Source of the DNA: Nipponacmea schrenckii
Lineage: Eukaryota; Mollusca; Gastropoda; Lottiidae
NCBI GenBank assembly: GCA_030562195.1
Contig: CM060199.1
Span: 16,264,338-16,328,337, forward strand
Direction of reading: 5' to 3'
DNA length: 64,000 nucleotides
A program made the position numbers and the translations under genes. The notes below the pieces were generated by a model. The model searched no databases and was not told the origin of the DNA. It saw only the letters and a program-made list of their open reading frames with translations. Positions 23,560 through 35,400 of the stretch are shown piece by piece. Position 1 is the first letter of the stretch. Every line of letters begins with the position of its first letter.

Positions 23560-24252
23560 TTAAGCTTTTTTGTTACTATTATATTTAATACTATCAACCC
23601 TTATTCCTGAAAGAATTATAAAATTAGTTAACAAAATCGAAGAAAGCTTCATCTGGAATGGTCAGCAGAAAATGAAAAGGGGTATTAAAATTGTGAAAGA
23701 AAAATTATTTTTCTTACGGAAGTACTGGCCTAGGTCATAAAGCAAATGTTAACTATTGTAAAATGGTGAAGATAAATAAAAATAAGGGGTTTGTTTATCG
23801 GGATTTCAAGGAAGGGGGGATAATAATGTTAGATTTATATGAATTTGCAAGAAACAGTTGCATTTTTTGGATAAAGCTGGTTGATCACCTACAATCATAT
23901 ATTTGTATATTATGGTGGAATTCAATTGCCATTCTGTAACTATGACATATCCCCTTTAAATTGCGAAGTGCTTAAAAACTGGTATGAAGATTTAGATTAT
24001 CAAAACATTTTCTTGCATAAACAAAGGGGGGGGGGGGCTTTTAATTACAAGTATTCAAATACAATTTCAGTGAAACAACCATGTGCTCTATGTAGAGCAA
24101 CTTTTGAAATCATGGAACACTTTTTCATTTCATGCAACATTTCCCGAGGCAAATATTGTAATTTATTAAAAATTTATTTTATAAAATGCTTTCCAGGTCG
24201 GTTATCTTCGATTCGGCTGGATTTTAGGACACACTGGGACGATCTCCAGTGA
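23560..24252 (+). pseudogene. L1-like non-LTR retrotransposon ORF2 C-terminal fragment
   Basis: Near 23,600 the frame reads LIPERIIKLVNKIEESFIWNGQQKMKRGI, the 'thumb' region after the reverse transcriptase of L1-type elements (F.W.g...k). Further on (24,080-24,170) it has CALCRATFEIMEHFFISC, a C..C..H..C zinc-knuckle (zf-RVT type). The frames are broken between these and the reverse transcriptase itself is missing. A 5'-truncated, dead copy. Confidence 0.65.
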
Positions 24253-24765
24253 CAAATTTGGGTAATTTTTAAGTGACAAATTGAATTTATGCGTTATATT
24301 AGGACGATTTGTAGTGACAAATTGAATTTTTGCGACAAATTGGGACGAATTCTAGTGACGAATTGAAATTTTGCCCACAAGTTGGAACAAATTCTAGTGA
24401 CAAATTGAAATTTTGCGACACATCGGGACGAATTATAGTGACAAATTGCAATTTTGCGACACAATTGGACGATATTTAGTGACATATTTAAATTTTGCGA
24501 CAAATCGGGGCGATTTCTAGTGACAAATTGCAATTTTGCGGCACAATGGGACGATCTTTATTGACAAATTGAAACTTTGCGACAAATCGGGACGAATTCT
24601 AGTGACAAATTGAAAATTTGCGACTTAATGGGACGATATTTAGAGACATATTGAAATTTTGCGACAAATCGGGACGATTTCTAGTGACAAATTGCAATTT
24701 TGCGACACAATGGGACGAAATTTAGTGACAAATCGGGATGACCCAGGAAAATGACACATTGAGAC
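24253..24765. repeat. 41-bp tandem repeat array
   Basis: About twelve diverged copies of a unit containing GACAAATTGAAATTTTGCGACAAATCGGGACGAATTCTAGT. Period is about 41 bp, measured from the recurring GGGACGA. The minus-strand open frame (24533-24294) is produced by this repeat. Confidence 0.85.
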
Positions 24766-24784
24766 GAAATGAACTCAGTCCTCA

Positions 24785-25120
24785 TCATCATTAACAAAAT
24801 GTATAATCTATTCTGATTCTCTGTCCGCATTACAAGCTATTCATAACAAAAAATGGGATGCTGCAGATACAAACATGCCATCAAATCTGTCTTGGGAGAC
24901 ATTGTGCCAACAGGAGAAATGAAGTTGTTTTGTGTCGCTCTCAACTTGAACATACGCACCTTACAAACTACTATGTATTCAAGCGAGAGCCTCAACCAGT
25001 CTGTGAGCACTGCCAGGTTCGCATGTCAGTGAAAAACTTTCTGATCGAGTGCACGCATCTCAAACCAATAAGATGGCAGCACTAAATCTTTGTTTCAGCT
25101 GTTTGCGCAACCTTCTCTTT
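24785..25120 (+). pseudogene. second non-LTR C-terminal fragment (Jockey-like)
   Basis: Around 24,858-25,085 the frame contains RRNEVVLCRSQLEHTHLTN, then PVCEHCQVRMSVKNFLIEC, the RNase H-adjacent end and C..C..H/C knuckle typical of Jockey or I-type ORF2 proteins. Its sequence differs from both the 23.6-kb fragment and the 25.4-28.8-kb element, so it is a third family. The first codons are in another frame. Confidence 0.55.
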
Positions 25121-25587
25121 ATGAGACTATATTAAAACAGACTAATCTGTATTTTAAATTTTAAAATATATTTTCGTATCTGAAAATCTGTTCAGAATTT
25201 GCTTTTAGTCCATCCTGCCATCATTATCAAGATGACTACGAATTGGGAGGGGGGGGGGGGTTGTTGTGGGTTGGACAAACTATATGTATCGAATTTTAAA
25301 CTTAGAATGAACATAAAATGAAATAAAAACAGTGGGGTTTACGCCCAACCCTATCTAGGTAATGAAGACGGGCAACGCCATACTTAACTTAAAACATATT
25401 TTATTGAATACATAAACAAAAAGTACATATTCAAATGGATACAGCACAAGTTACGAAAACTTACAAACGCTTTCTCCCGTTATAATGATAATATTTTGCT
25501 ATAGGTATACAAGATGTGCAATATGTAAAGAGCCATACCTTTATAAGATAAAGAATATAAAATCTAATCATTTACTGCTTAAAAGCA

Positions 25588-28500
25588 TCAATTTTGAAAA
25601 CGTTTAGTATCCCTGATATACTTATGAACACATTGAAATAGAAATTTATTCATATGATAACTTAGTTCACCATCCCCATACAAAATAGTCTTAGAATTGA
25701 TTAGGGGATATTCTTTTACTTTTTCGTTAAATATATGTCTTGCTGATGAATATAGGTTACATTCAAAAAAGTAGTGATATGCATCTTCTATAGCTGAGTC
25801 ACAAGAACAAGTAGGATTATCAACAATTTTATGCTTATACAAATCATAATTTAATGATCTGCATCGATGCCGAATTCTAGTATGTATAATATTTTCAAAC
25901 CTACTCCCGAGACCGAAATAAGATGGTGCAAACAACTGATTTAACTGTTTCTTGAGTTTATATTTGAATGAATTTTGAGTAGGAGATAATTTTATATCGT
26001 TACTAAGGTTGTTCCAGTCATGTAATGTTGTAGGAAAAAAAGAATTTAGTCCGAGCTGAGTTCTATAAAAAGGTACTGAAATATTACAATTACGAAGATT
26101 ATATTGGTGATTTGATTTGTTAGTTATGTCATGAAAAATATCAGTTAAGTACGACGGAGCATGTCCTGAATAAATTTTATAAAATGTTGACAATCTACGG
26201 TGTTTGGGTCTTAAACTTAATAAAGCCCAACCAGTTTCGAAATACAAAGATTCACTACTAGCATATTTTGGCAGACCAGTGACTTTTTTTTGGTGCTTCT
26301 AATTGGATTTTTTCTAATTTTAAGGCATCACTCGCATTACAACCATCCCACAATTCACAAGAATATTCAAGTATTGACCTTATGAAGACTTTATAAATAT
26401 TACGAAGTGTGAATCGTGACAATTTAATTTTTACTTTACGCAACATATTTAACAATTTTGATGCATTTGTGCAAATAGTATTCATATGGGTTGACCATTT
26501 TGCATCAGACGACAAAGAAACTCCTAGATGGTTATGATTTTGTACTAAATCTAACCTAAGATTATTAAAATAGATATAAGGCTGTCCTTGATTGCGTTTG
26601 GTTGTAAATAATATAACTTTTGTTTTACTTGGATTAAATTTGATAAGCCATTTACCGGCCCATTCCTGGAGATCGGATAAATCGTTATTAAGAGAAGTTT
26701 CTAAATCGTGAATGGATGATTTATTGCAAGCAAGGGCCGTATCATCTGCAAAGAGTCTGGCGACGTTTTCAAGAACGTCTTGTATATCATTTATAAAAAC
26801 TAGAAAAAGGAATGGTCCAAGAACTGATCCCTGGGGAACTCCAGAGTTTAGCGAAATGCGTGAGGAAGTATAATTTCCAACGAAAACACTCTGATTACGG
26901 CCACGGACGTAACTATCAAGCCATTCCAGTGATTTTCCAGAAATCCCGTATTTTTCAGGTTTTAAGATTAGTCCATCCAGAAATACTCTATCGAATGCCT
27001 TGGATATGTCAAAGAATGTATAACATGAATAAAGTCTGCTTTCTAAAGAATTTACAACATCATGATAAAGTTCCAGTAACTGATAAACTGTAGAATAGGA
27101 TGGTCGGAAATCCGATTGAAGCTTTGATAATAAAGAATTCCTTTCAAAGTAGGCATACAATTGTTCAAAGACAAGTCTTTCAAAAAGTTTACTAAGGGTG
27201 CTTAACAGCGAAATCGGGCGGTAATTGGAGACATCACTTCCATCCCCCTTTTTGAATAAAGGCATAACTCGAGCATGTTTCCAGACTGTGGGAAAAGATC
27301 CAGAGGTTAGGGATGTATTGAACAATATACTTAATGGTACGGAAATGGTGTCCGCAGTATTCTTTAAGAAAGTATTACTAATATTGTCGGAACCATTGGC
27401 TTTACGAGACTCTAGATTTTCTATTTTAGCTTTGATGTCTGTTTCAGTAATTTCGGTCATACAGAAGTGAGCTTTTGTACGTAACCCGAATTCAGGCAAG
27501 TCAATATCCGGGATCTGTGCCCCAACAGAAGCAAAGAATTTATTTAAAAGTTCTGCTTTGTCAAGGTCACTAGTGGCTAGGACTTCTCCATCTGTGGATG
27601 TAAGTGGTGGTAAACTGGAAAACCTGTTTGGATTAATTAACCTATTCAGACAGGCCCAGTATTTATGATTTTGAGAATCATTTGAATTAAGACATTCATT
27701 AATCTTAAGTTCATAGTCAAACTTTAGTTTCTTTTTCAAGTTATTAACCTTATTACGCTGGTGCCTAAATTTGGACCAATCTGTAGTAAAATTCATACGT
27801 ATCGCCGCTTTTCTTAAACTATTTCGAACTCTTGATTTCTTTCCTAATAGTAGAATTAAACCAAGGCTTGTCATTAGGCCTTATTGTAACATGTTTTTTT
27901 GGTATACTGATATCTATAAAACCTTCCAAGATTCTATAAAATTCGAAACATGCTCCATCGATATCTAAATTTTTAAGATGACCCAACCAATTACAATTTT
28001 TTATATAAGTATTTAGTAACTCAAAATTAGCTTTGTTGTACTGATAGATTTTACGAGTGAAATGTTTTGCTTTTGGAATGTAGACATCAAAAACCGCCTG
28101 AGTGCCTCTGTGGTCGGAGATTACCATAGGAAACTCAACTACCTCTGAGTACGTCAATTCAATAAGCTCCTGGCATAATATTACATCAAGTAAAGTGGAC
28201 GAATTACCAGAAATTCTGTAAGGGGAAGTAATTACATTTTTTAAGTTGTTTCTTGCCAATAGGTCGTGTAAATGATTAGTAGAGATACATAAGTTTTCGT
28301 TAAGGTCACCTAGGATAAAAACGTTGGATGAATATTCATAAGCACTTTCAATGGCAGTTTCAAATTTTACCCAAAAGTCAGGGTTATTTTCTGGTGGGCG
28401 GTGAAAAGCCCCGAGCAAAAATATTGCCCTATTGAACAGACATTCAACCCATATACTTACAAACTATTCCATGTTTTACATATATGAGAATTCCGCCTCC

Positions 28501-28764
28501 ATGATTAGTTCTATCTTCTCTAAAGGGACATTCAAATCCCGTCCAAGTTAAGGCTTCATTATCAACTATAGAATCAAGATGAGTTTCAGTAAAGCAGCAA
28601 ATATGATTTTCTTCAAGATCAGATTTCAAATTTTCAAGTTTGTGTCTTATACTTCTTATGTTTAAGTGAAATAATGATAGACTTTCATCGATCGAGTACT
28701 TAGGACCAGGATTTGGGTGTATATCCCCTGAAATCAAGATAGATTTTTTTTTTTTGTATATCAT
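25588..28764 (-). pseudogene. non-LTR ORF2: endonuclease and reverse transcriptase, frameshifted
   Basis: Starts MIYKKKKSILISGDIHPNPGP, whose end is a 2A-like NPGP motif. The endonuclease has HLNIRSIRHK, TETHLD, GGGILIYV, LGDLNEN and ISDHRG, so the catalytic N, E, D-N and SDH residues are kept. The reverse transcriptase has NYRPISLLS, DISKAFD, SGVPQGSVLGP and LFADDTAL, i.e. all three catalytic Asp. The C-terminal part holds a Cys/His cluster (CSCDSAIEDAYHYFFEC). Breaks occur near 28,440 (one extra base), 27,840 (frame change) and 26,255 (at an A8 run). It copies its RNA at a nicked target site. Functional elsewhere in the genome is plausible; this copy is not. Confidence 0.85.
28705..28764 (-). 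other. 2A-like motif at the ORF2 N-terminus
   Basis: Residues 12-21 of ORF2 are SGDIHPNPGP. Canonical ribosome-skipping 2A peptides end D(V/I)ExNPG|P; here E is replaced by H. Such sequences are known at the N-termini of APE-type non-LTR ORF2 proteins. The upstream residues are lysine-rich with a run of 12 A in the DNA. Confidence 0.6.
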
Positions 28765-28919
28765 TTCAGATACATAAAATAAAGATTATATAGACACCTA
28801 TCGTAAGATAAGATACAACGCCATACAGTGTGCAATGTGGGAAATTTTGCCAGGACAGTCGCATTAGCCTACTCTTTTGCGATTGCCAGGGGAAAGTTAG
28901 CTGAAAAGTCCGAAATGCC

Positions 28920-29150
28920 TAATTAAAGGTGTGTTCAATTGAAGGTGTGCCTAAATCACTGTGTCTAAATGCCTAAAAAGAGTGTGCCTAATTGAGTATG
29001 TGTCTAACGTGCCTAAATCGCTGTGCCTAAATAACACTGCGCCTAAATGACATGTGCTTATCTGAACGTGTGCCTAAATGAATTGTGCCTAAAGTACTGT
29101 GTCTAATACTAGTAAGTTGTGCTTAAAAAGTGTGCCTAAATGACTGCTTA
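28920..29150 (+). repeat. GTGTGCCTAAAT arm repeats
   Basis: At least ten short units of GTGYCTAAAT-type sequence with spacers. The order of motifs (GTCTAAATCGCTGTGCCTAA .. GACATGTGCTTATCTGAACGTGTGCC) matches the right arm of the 13.4-14.1-kb element, so both derive from one family. Confidence 0.75.
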
Positions 29151-29649
29151 TCGGTCATCAATTTGGCCACAGCCTTCTATCAACGCATCTGTCATAATGG
29201 TCACGGTGGATAGCCCAGGTCAGGGGCGTAGCGTGACCATTTTGACTGGGGGTGTAACAATAGCAAATCCTTAACCTTTAAACCATATCAATCAGGGGTG
29301 TATCTAGAATATGCCTGAGAGGGGGAACTGAAAGGTGATTTTTCCAAGGCAAGTCCTGCAGGCCATAGGCCTTCGTATTTGGCCCTTGCAGTGGCGGGGG
29401 TTTCGGGGGTCCCTCCCCGGAAATTTTTATAAACTAGGAAACCTGGAGAATACATCTGACGCGATCTTTTCCACTGGTCCAAATTATCAATTTTCATCGG
29501 AAAACCACATGTACGTGTAGAGAGATGGCTACAGAGCGGATATAGTTGTATAGACTTCTTGTGTAGACGAGCATTTAGAATAAGTTACAATCAGCTGGCC
29601 ATCAAAACTAGCTGGCGATGATTTTCTAAACGCCCGGTTGAGCTTGTTC

Positions 29650-30130
29650 TGTATTAATTGCTTTACAGATTCGAATAAAGCTTTCATCCTGACTATCGTA
29701 GAACAAACTATACCCAGATGAATCTTGAATAAGCTTCCCAGATAAAGTATTTCTAAACTAGGGCAGAGAGACGACTTTCATGGTTCACTAGAAGTCAAAG
29801 AGATCTAGGACGGAAAATCGTTGCTGCTTTAAGGCGACTTTGTTTAGTAGCAACCAGTCGTCGAGGTACACTGCTACTCTCAGACTGTGCTTTTTTAGGT
29901 ATGCAGATAAGATGGACATGACCTTTGTGAAAACCCTGGGAGCGACTAGCAAACTAGTTCTATAGCGTCCTCTCCTAATATCGTAAAAATAATTTCTGTG
30001 CTTAAAATATCTTACTGACTGGCTTTGCCTATCGTAACTTGTATAAGGTCTAGGATTTGAAGTCTTAACATAGGCTCACATATGTCATCGAAACTTTGGA
30101 CGTTATGTGTCATGAGCAAGAAGCAATTAC
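29650..30130 (-). pseudogene. DIRS-type reverse transcriptase remnant
   Basis: On the minus strand, near 30,010-29,810, the frame reads HRNYFYDIRRGRYRTS, APRVFTKVMSILSAYLKK and VAVYLDDWLLLNKVAL. APRVFTK.M followed by YLDD (29,868-29,851) is diagnostic of DIRS retrotransposons. The continuation (LEILYLGSLF-like, 29,750-29,650) is spread over frames with stops. The tyrosine recombinase of this element is not visible nearby. Confidence 0.65.
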
Positions 30131-30440
30131 GATATTCGTCTTTATATGCGGTAAGACTATCCGCATTGAGACCCTCCAAGATTATAAAAAAATGTCAGAC
30201 TGGTACGTTATCGCTCACTACATTGTCAAAAAGTTTCTAAAAAATAAAACACAAAACTTTGACACTCTGCATTTTCTATTAGTGTGTCCAGTATTTTTGT
30301 GAAGTGGCTGTTTTAGGCAATACTGCACATAGGCGGACTTGTGAACCTAAGTTGTATTCTTGTAAGTATAGTTGTTAGGTCTAGTACTATTATTGCCGTC
30401 AAAGTGAAGTCTCTTTTTAGGACTATGGGGCAAATAAAGA

Positions 30441-30830
30441 TCAACTTTCGACTCCCAGTCCGAAAAAATCCGCCAATAATTCTCGCTCTTCCTGTTCATC
30501 TCGAGCGAAAATTAAACATCCATTTCTCTGTTTCAGAGGAATCTGTCTCCCCACTTTCGAGGAGCTTTTAGTTATCTGCGAGACTAAACTCCAGTATCCT
30601 GTGTTCCCATCCCTATCAGATAAACAACCGGTATTCTGGTGGGTTTCGGTGGCTGTAAATAATTTTAGCAATTTATCAAATTTATCATGGATTTTTGCTT
30701 CTAAATTATTAAGTCGATTATTCGATTGTGAAACGGAAAAAGACGGCGATTTTGGATGAACACTGAATTTCAAATCTGAATCTGCCAACGAATTTAATTT
30801 ATCCTTATTCGTGGCGCCTGTCATCGTCAA
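30441..30830 (-). CDS. 129-residue open frame, possibly DIRS ORF1 or upstream part
   Basis: An uninterrupted frame from ATG at 30,830 to TAG at 30,441. It is hydrophilic with a short helical segment (NNRLNNLEAKIHDKFDKLL) that could form a coiled coil, and an acidic patch near the C-terminus. It lies directly upstream of, and on the same strand as, the DIRS reverse transcriptase remains, so it is probably that element's upstream product. No domain is recognised; association is by position only. Confidence 0.35.
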   Translation of the reverse strand: MTMTGATNKDKLNSLADSDLKFSVHPKSPSFSVSQSNNRLNNLEAKIHDKFDKLLKLFTATETHQNTGCLSDRDGNTGYWSLVSQITKSSSKVGRQIPLKQRNGCLIFARDEQEERELLADFFGLGVES

Positions 30831-31129
30831 AAAGTGTGAAAGAGGAAAATAAAATCAAAAACTAACAACAGAACACGCGATTACCAAATGATAAAATAAA
30901 CACAAACGAGAGAGTGAGAGATGAAATGCACGTGCGTTGTTACGTCTAAGATGAACTGACGCGTAGTATAAATAAGGTAAGGGGGAGATAACCCACAAAA
31001 TCTCTTATAGAGTTTAAGCGAGTTGAGAGAGTTGTAAAAGATAGAATTATCATTAAGTATATTCCAGGCTGGTAAGTATAACAAATGAAATGAAATCTCA
31101 TCACAATTGAAAATTGAAAATTGTTCCAC

Positions 31130-32418
31130 TGATCAGTGTCAAGATTCTCAAATTAGTAAAATATGATGATAATTTGGTGGATTCCACGATCATTACAGGA
31201 AAAATTGATTTGAAGATAACAATGAAAGTCATGCTAAATCATTTAATTGTGAAAACCTTTAATAACTTGAGTAGAATAATGAAAAACTTTGTTAACAAAA
31301 TAGCACTATATGAATTAGAAATATATAACAAATATTTAAAACCATCAATCAAAAACAAGTTAGAGCTTAGAGTGATGTCTTTCCAAACATTTGCTATTAA
31401 AATCTATAAAAAGTTCTGCTTTCAATATAAAAATGTTAATATTTATCAAATTACATATGGTCATAACATTAAAATACCACACTCAACCTAGTTTCCAGCC
31501 AAATTGAATTTCTACCTTGACTTAATTCTATGATACTTTCACAAAGATTTTTAAATTATATAGTTTTCAATTGTCCTCAATCTAATTTAAATTAAATTGA
31601 AAACTAGATCTAATTTCTAGAAGATATTCAAAATTGCTTTCTGATAGAAATAATCCCCGTCACAGCAGACTTGTGAACCTAAGTTGCTATCCTTTCCTTG
31701 TTAAATATACAATATATGACCAGAATAGAATTTCTACATAAGGCGATATATACTCATCAAAGTAAGTAATAATTCAAAACCACTTAGTTTAAAGGATTAT
31801 GACTTAATTTTATGGATTTATTTGATTATAGAAGGATCATACGTACAGTTTTGACACTGATGAACAAATACCCATTTGCCATTTTAAGAGGCAGTAGTCT
31901 GTACCTTTAACTAACAAAGATTTTTTCATGTAGTTTTATTAACAAATAATGTTATATTCTTGTTTAAAGTCTAAATATCATCTGAGTTATTTTAGACAGT
32001 TATTGACAGCTACAATCAAACTTCAACTTAATTCTAATATAAATACATAATTTGATTATTTACCCATTCAGTAATAAGGCATAAGCATATATTTTCAAGG
32101 GCTCTGCCAGAAAATAAACCCTAATTTTTGGAATTTAAGCAGTTATTATGTACAATTTGATTGGTTCATGACTAAATCAAGTTAATAAAAATATTCTGAA
32201 ATATTTGGTCAAATGGAGTGTTGATACCATAGAAACACTAAATTAATATAATTATGTACATTATAGATCTATTTTTAATTGGAAGTTAAATGTAATATAT
32301 TAGTAAAATCCAATATAAAAGATATACTAATGCATTTTTCAAACATATACAGTGTGTATACTGGCAGTTGAAACATATCAGTAAATAATGAAAATTTCAT
32401 GCCATGTACTTGACATAT
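31130..32418. other. AT-rich spacer downstream of galectin B
   Basis: Contains the presumed 3' UTR and flank of galectin B on the minus strand. A plus-strand frame of 125 codons (31,114-31,491) is lysine- and asparagine-rich with no motif I recognise; I do not call it. A small palindrome lies at about 31,575-31,610. Confidence 0.4.
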
Positions 32419-35400
32419 TTACTGAAATCTAACTTGTGTTAGACGAACGTCTCCCTCAATATTCAATGATGTTACATTCTGGAAAGGAATTCTGTGATTA
32501 AATTCAATGAAGTGTTGATTATTAACAGCGATCTGGAAGGGAAAATAGACATTGGAAACATAAATTCTTATCGCAGAATTTTTGCTGACATCAGATTCTT
32601 TGAAAACAAAAACTAAGAAAATTACTGTTACTTCCAGACAAGTCTAAACAATCTGACAGTCATTATGAACATTTTTCTTGCATTTTAGACAAACTTTGTG
32701 CCAGATTTCAATTTTAAATAGTGATATGAATAGCTTGTAGTGGACAAATTGTAAAGTAAAACTATTACAATTGCATCCAAAATAAAATGTAAGAAAAGGT
32801 CAACTAAAGTAATTAAAGCAAAATCCCAATTTTAAATTCATATGCAAAAAAATCCAAACACTGACCTTTTAAAGAAGAATTCTTATATCACACAATCCCT
32901 TTTACTTACCTTGTAGCAAGATGGTTCCACTAAAATGAGTATGTCAAAATTAGCATTAGGCATGAAAGGGAAATAAGAATGCTGTCGCTCTTCTGCGCCA
33001 TAACTACCATGATGAAAATGGTTTCTTACACACACATTACGATCACTTCCATAATTAAATCTAGCATCAAAATGCAGAGCTTTGTCTGAGCCACACATCA
33101 GATTAAAGGTCATTCTGAAATGTTAAGAGCAAAATATTATTGGTTGCTTTTTTTAACATTTTATTTTTCATCAGAGTGACCAGATGTTTTGTTTTGTATT
33201 ACTGTAGATCACTACATTTGCCAACAATAATCTGTCTATAATCACCGTAGTGATAACAACTTACAAATATAGTAAGAGATTCCAACACAACTCAAAACTC
33301 AATTTCCTTAAAGTTGGATTTGAAAATTGCAACTGGTGATCCCTATAGTGTGACGTTCACTTTAGGCTGATGTTTTTCTCAAATCCAGATAATATTATTG
33401 CAAAGACTGCAGGCTTACCTAGATGGACTAGAAAATGGTATACCACTTATGTGGATCATTCTACCAGGAGCTAATTGTCCAGGAATACCTGTGGTTAATG
33501 GAACAGCCTGAAAATGATAATTTTGTGAAAATTTTTAAATGATTCCTTTATGGTCAATTCATCCTGGATGGACATGGTACAGTGTCCAGTGTACCATACA
33601 GGTGCACAGATGTACAGATACAATTGAATATAGGAGAAGCTCATCATTTGTGAATCATGTCCAGACAAGCACTCATGGATAGGATTCTGGTAGTTCTGTA
33701 TATAAAATCCTGCACAGTAAACTACAACAGACAATGACCATATTTACAAGCTTTTACAAGTGTTCACACAACTAATGTACATATTTAACTAGGTTTTTAC
33801 TTAGCAGCATAATGAATTAACTTTTAGTGGGATATATTAAGTGGTAATGTGAGTTGTGCAAGTTTTCAGAAAATGTACAAGAGATAATTTATATAAGAAT
33901 TAAACGTTCGTCTTATTAGCATTATTGGTGTGTAAATGCAATAGATCATTTGACAACTGAATAAATGTCAAAGTTTTATATGAATGGTTCAATGAATTTC
34001 CCAGAAATCTTAGACTGTGCCAATGTCATGCATTACGTACGTCATTGGGTAATGTGACTAACAACAGTTTATTGGAAAATAACTGCCAGTTAGTGTAACT
34101 TGTTTAAAAGCAGTGGAAGTAGAAATGTAAATATTTATAAGAGATTTTTAGTGAAGGGGACCTTTAAACTTTAGTAACAGGTTAATTGTGTGCTACAGCT
34201 TTAAAAGGGAAAGCAAGTTGGTAAATAAATATATTTTGAACCTGTGGACCAAGAGTTTTATTGAAACTACTTCTGGATGACACAGTCAATCCTGAGCCAA
34301 TACCCCCAAATATCGTTTTGACATCTCTTACAACAGCTGAAGCTAGACGGGATGGTATATGTAAGGCTCCAATAGCTGAACTATGAGAATGAGATTCACA
34401 TGATGTACCAGATGTGTGAACACTTGTATGGCTACTGCTTATCTTCATGTTGCCTGCAGACTTTCAAAATTAAATCATTATTGTCTGGATTCTCAGCAAG
34501 AACAATTGGTCTGAGAGATAGATCTAATAGTGACAATTTGAAACAATGCTATTGAATTTGTTTCTTAAAACTAAGAATTTTGTATTTAAAATAGAATCTG
34601 GTCCATTAGCCACCTTTTTTTTAATGATTATACATTAGAAATATTTATAAACTTACAGGATTGAAAAGGGGTTGTGATCCAGGATAAGATGGTGGAGGAG
34701 CAAATCCCTGAAAATTAATAATAAATAACTTTAGATAGATTGAAAAATTAAACATAAACCTCTGATACATTGACAGATTAATCATAGACCTATGATACAT
34801 TGACATAGACCTATGATACTTTAACAAAGTAATTATAGACCTATGATACTTTGACAAATTAATTATAGACCTATGATACTTTACCAAAGTAATTAAAGAC
34901 CTATGATACATTGACAACTTAATCCTGTGATACATTGACGATAAATTGACAAATAAACATAGACCTATGGTACTTTGACAAAGTAATCATAGACCAATTA
35001 TACATTGACAAATTAATCATTGACCTATGATACATTGACAAATTAATCATAAACCTATGATACATTGACAAAGTAATCATAGACCTATGATACATTGACA
35101 AAGTAATCATAGACCTATGATATATTGACAAATTAAAGATAAAACTATGATTCTTTGACAAATAAATCATAGACCTCTGATACATTGACAAATTAAACAT
35201 AAACCTATGATACTTGACAAATTAATCATACACCTATGATATATTGACAAATTAATCATACACCTATGATACATTGACAAATTAATTATAGACCTAGGAA
35301 ACATTGACAAATTAATAACAGACCTATGATACATTGACAAATTTGACTACAATTAACAGATACTAATTAAGTATATAAGTAGAAGTAACAATTATAATTT

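Larger units (their letters stand above)
25384..28815 (-). mobile_element. nearly intact APE-type non-LTR retrotransposon (CR1/L2-like group)
   Basis: A 3.4-kb element flanked by the 11-bp direct repeat CAACGCCATAC (25,373-25,383 and 28,816-28,826), a target-site duplication. On the minus strand it has about 50 bp of 5' leader, one long endonuclease-reverse transcriptase reading frame and a short 3' end with AATAAA and no long A tail. Only about three single-base frame breaks are visible, two near short homopolymers, so the copy is young. Its exact clade within the Jockey/CR1 group needs a phylogeny. Confidence 0.85.
25310..28915 (-). repeat. SINE / arm composite copy 2, split by a retrotransposon
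   Basis: The SINE body (28,915-28,816; CTTTTCAGCTAACTTTCCCCTGG on the minus strand) and its tail (25,383-25,310; TATGGCGTTGCCC .. TTTATTTCATTTTA) are the two halves of one SINE, separated by the retrotransposon at 25,384-28,815. On its 5' side (28,920-29,150) it is joined to arm repeats like those at 13.4-14.1 kb, at the same SINE position. Confidence 0.7.

Noticed and set aside
26812..27968. Plus-strand frames across the reverse transcriptase gene
   Set aside because: They are antisense shadows of a recognised minus-strand reverse transcriptase.
34645..35345. CRISPR-like array or repeat protein (MYHRSMI repeats) on the minus strand
   Set aside because: Units are directly tandem without unique spacers, lie in a galectin intron and vary in number between the two duplicates. 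The open frame follows from a 30-bp period.
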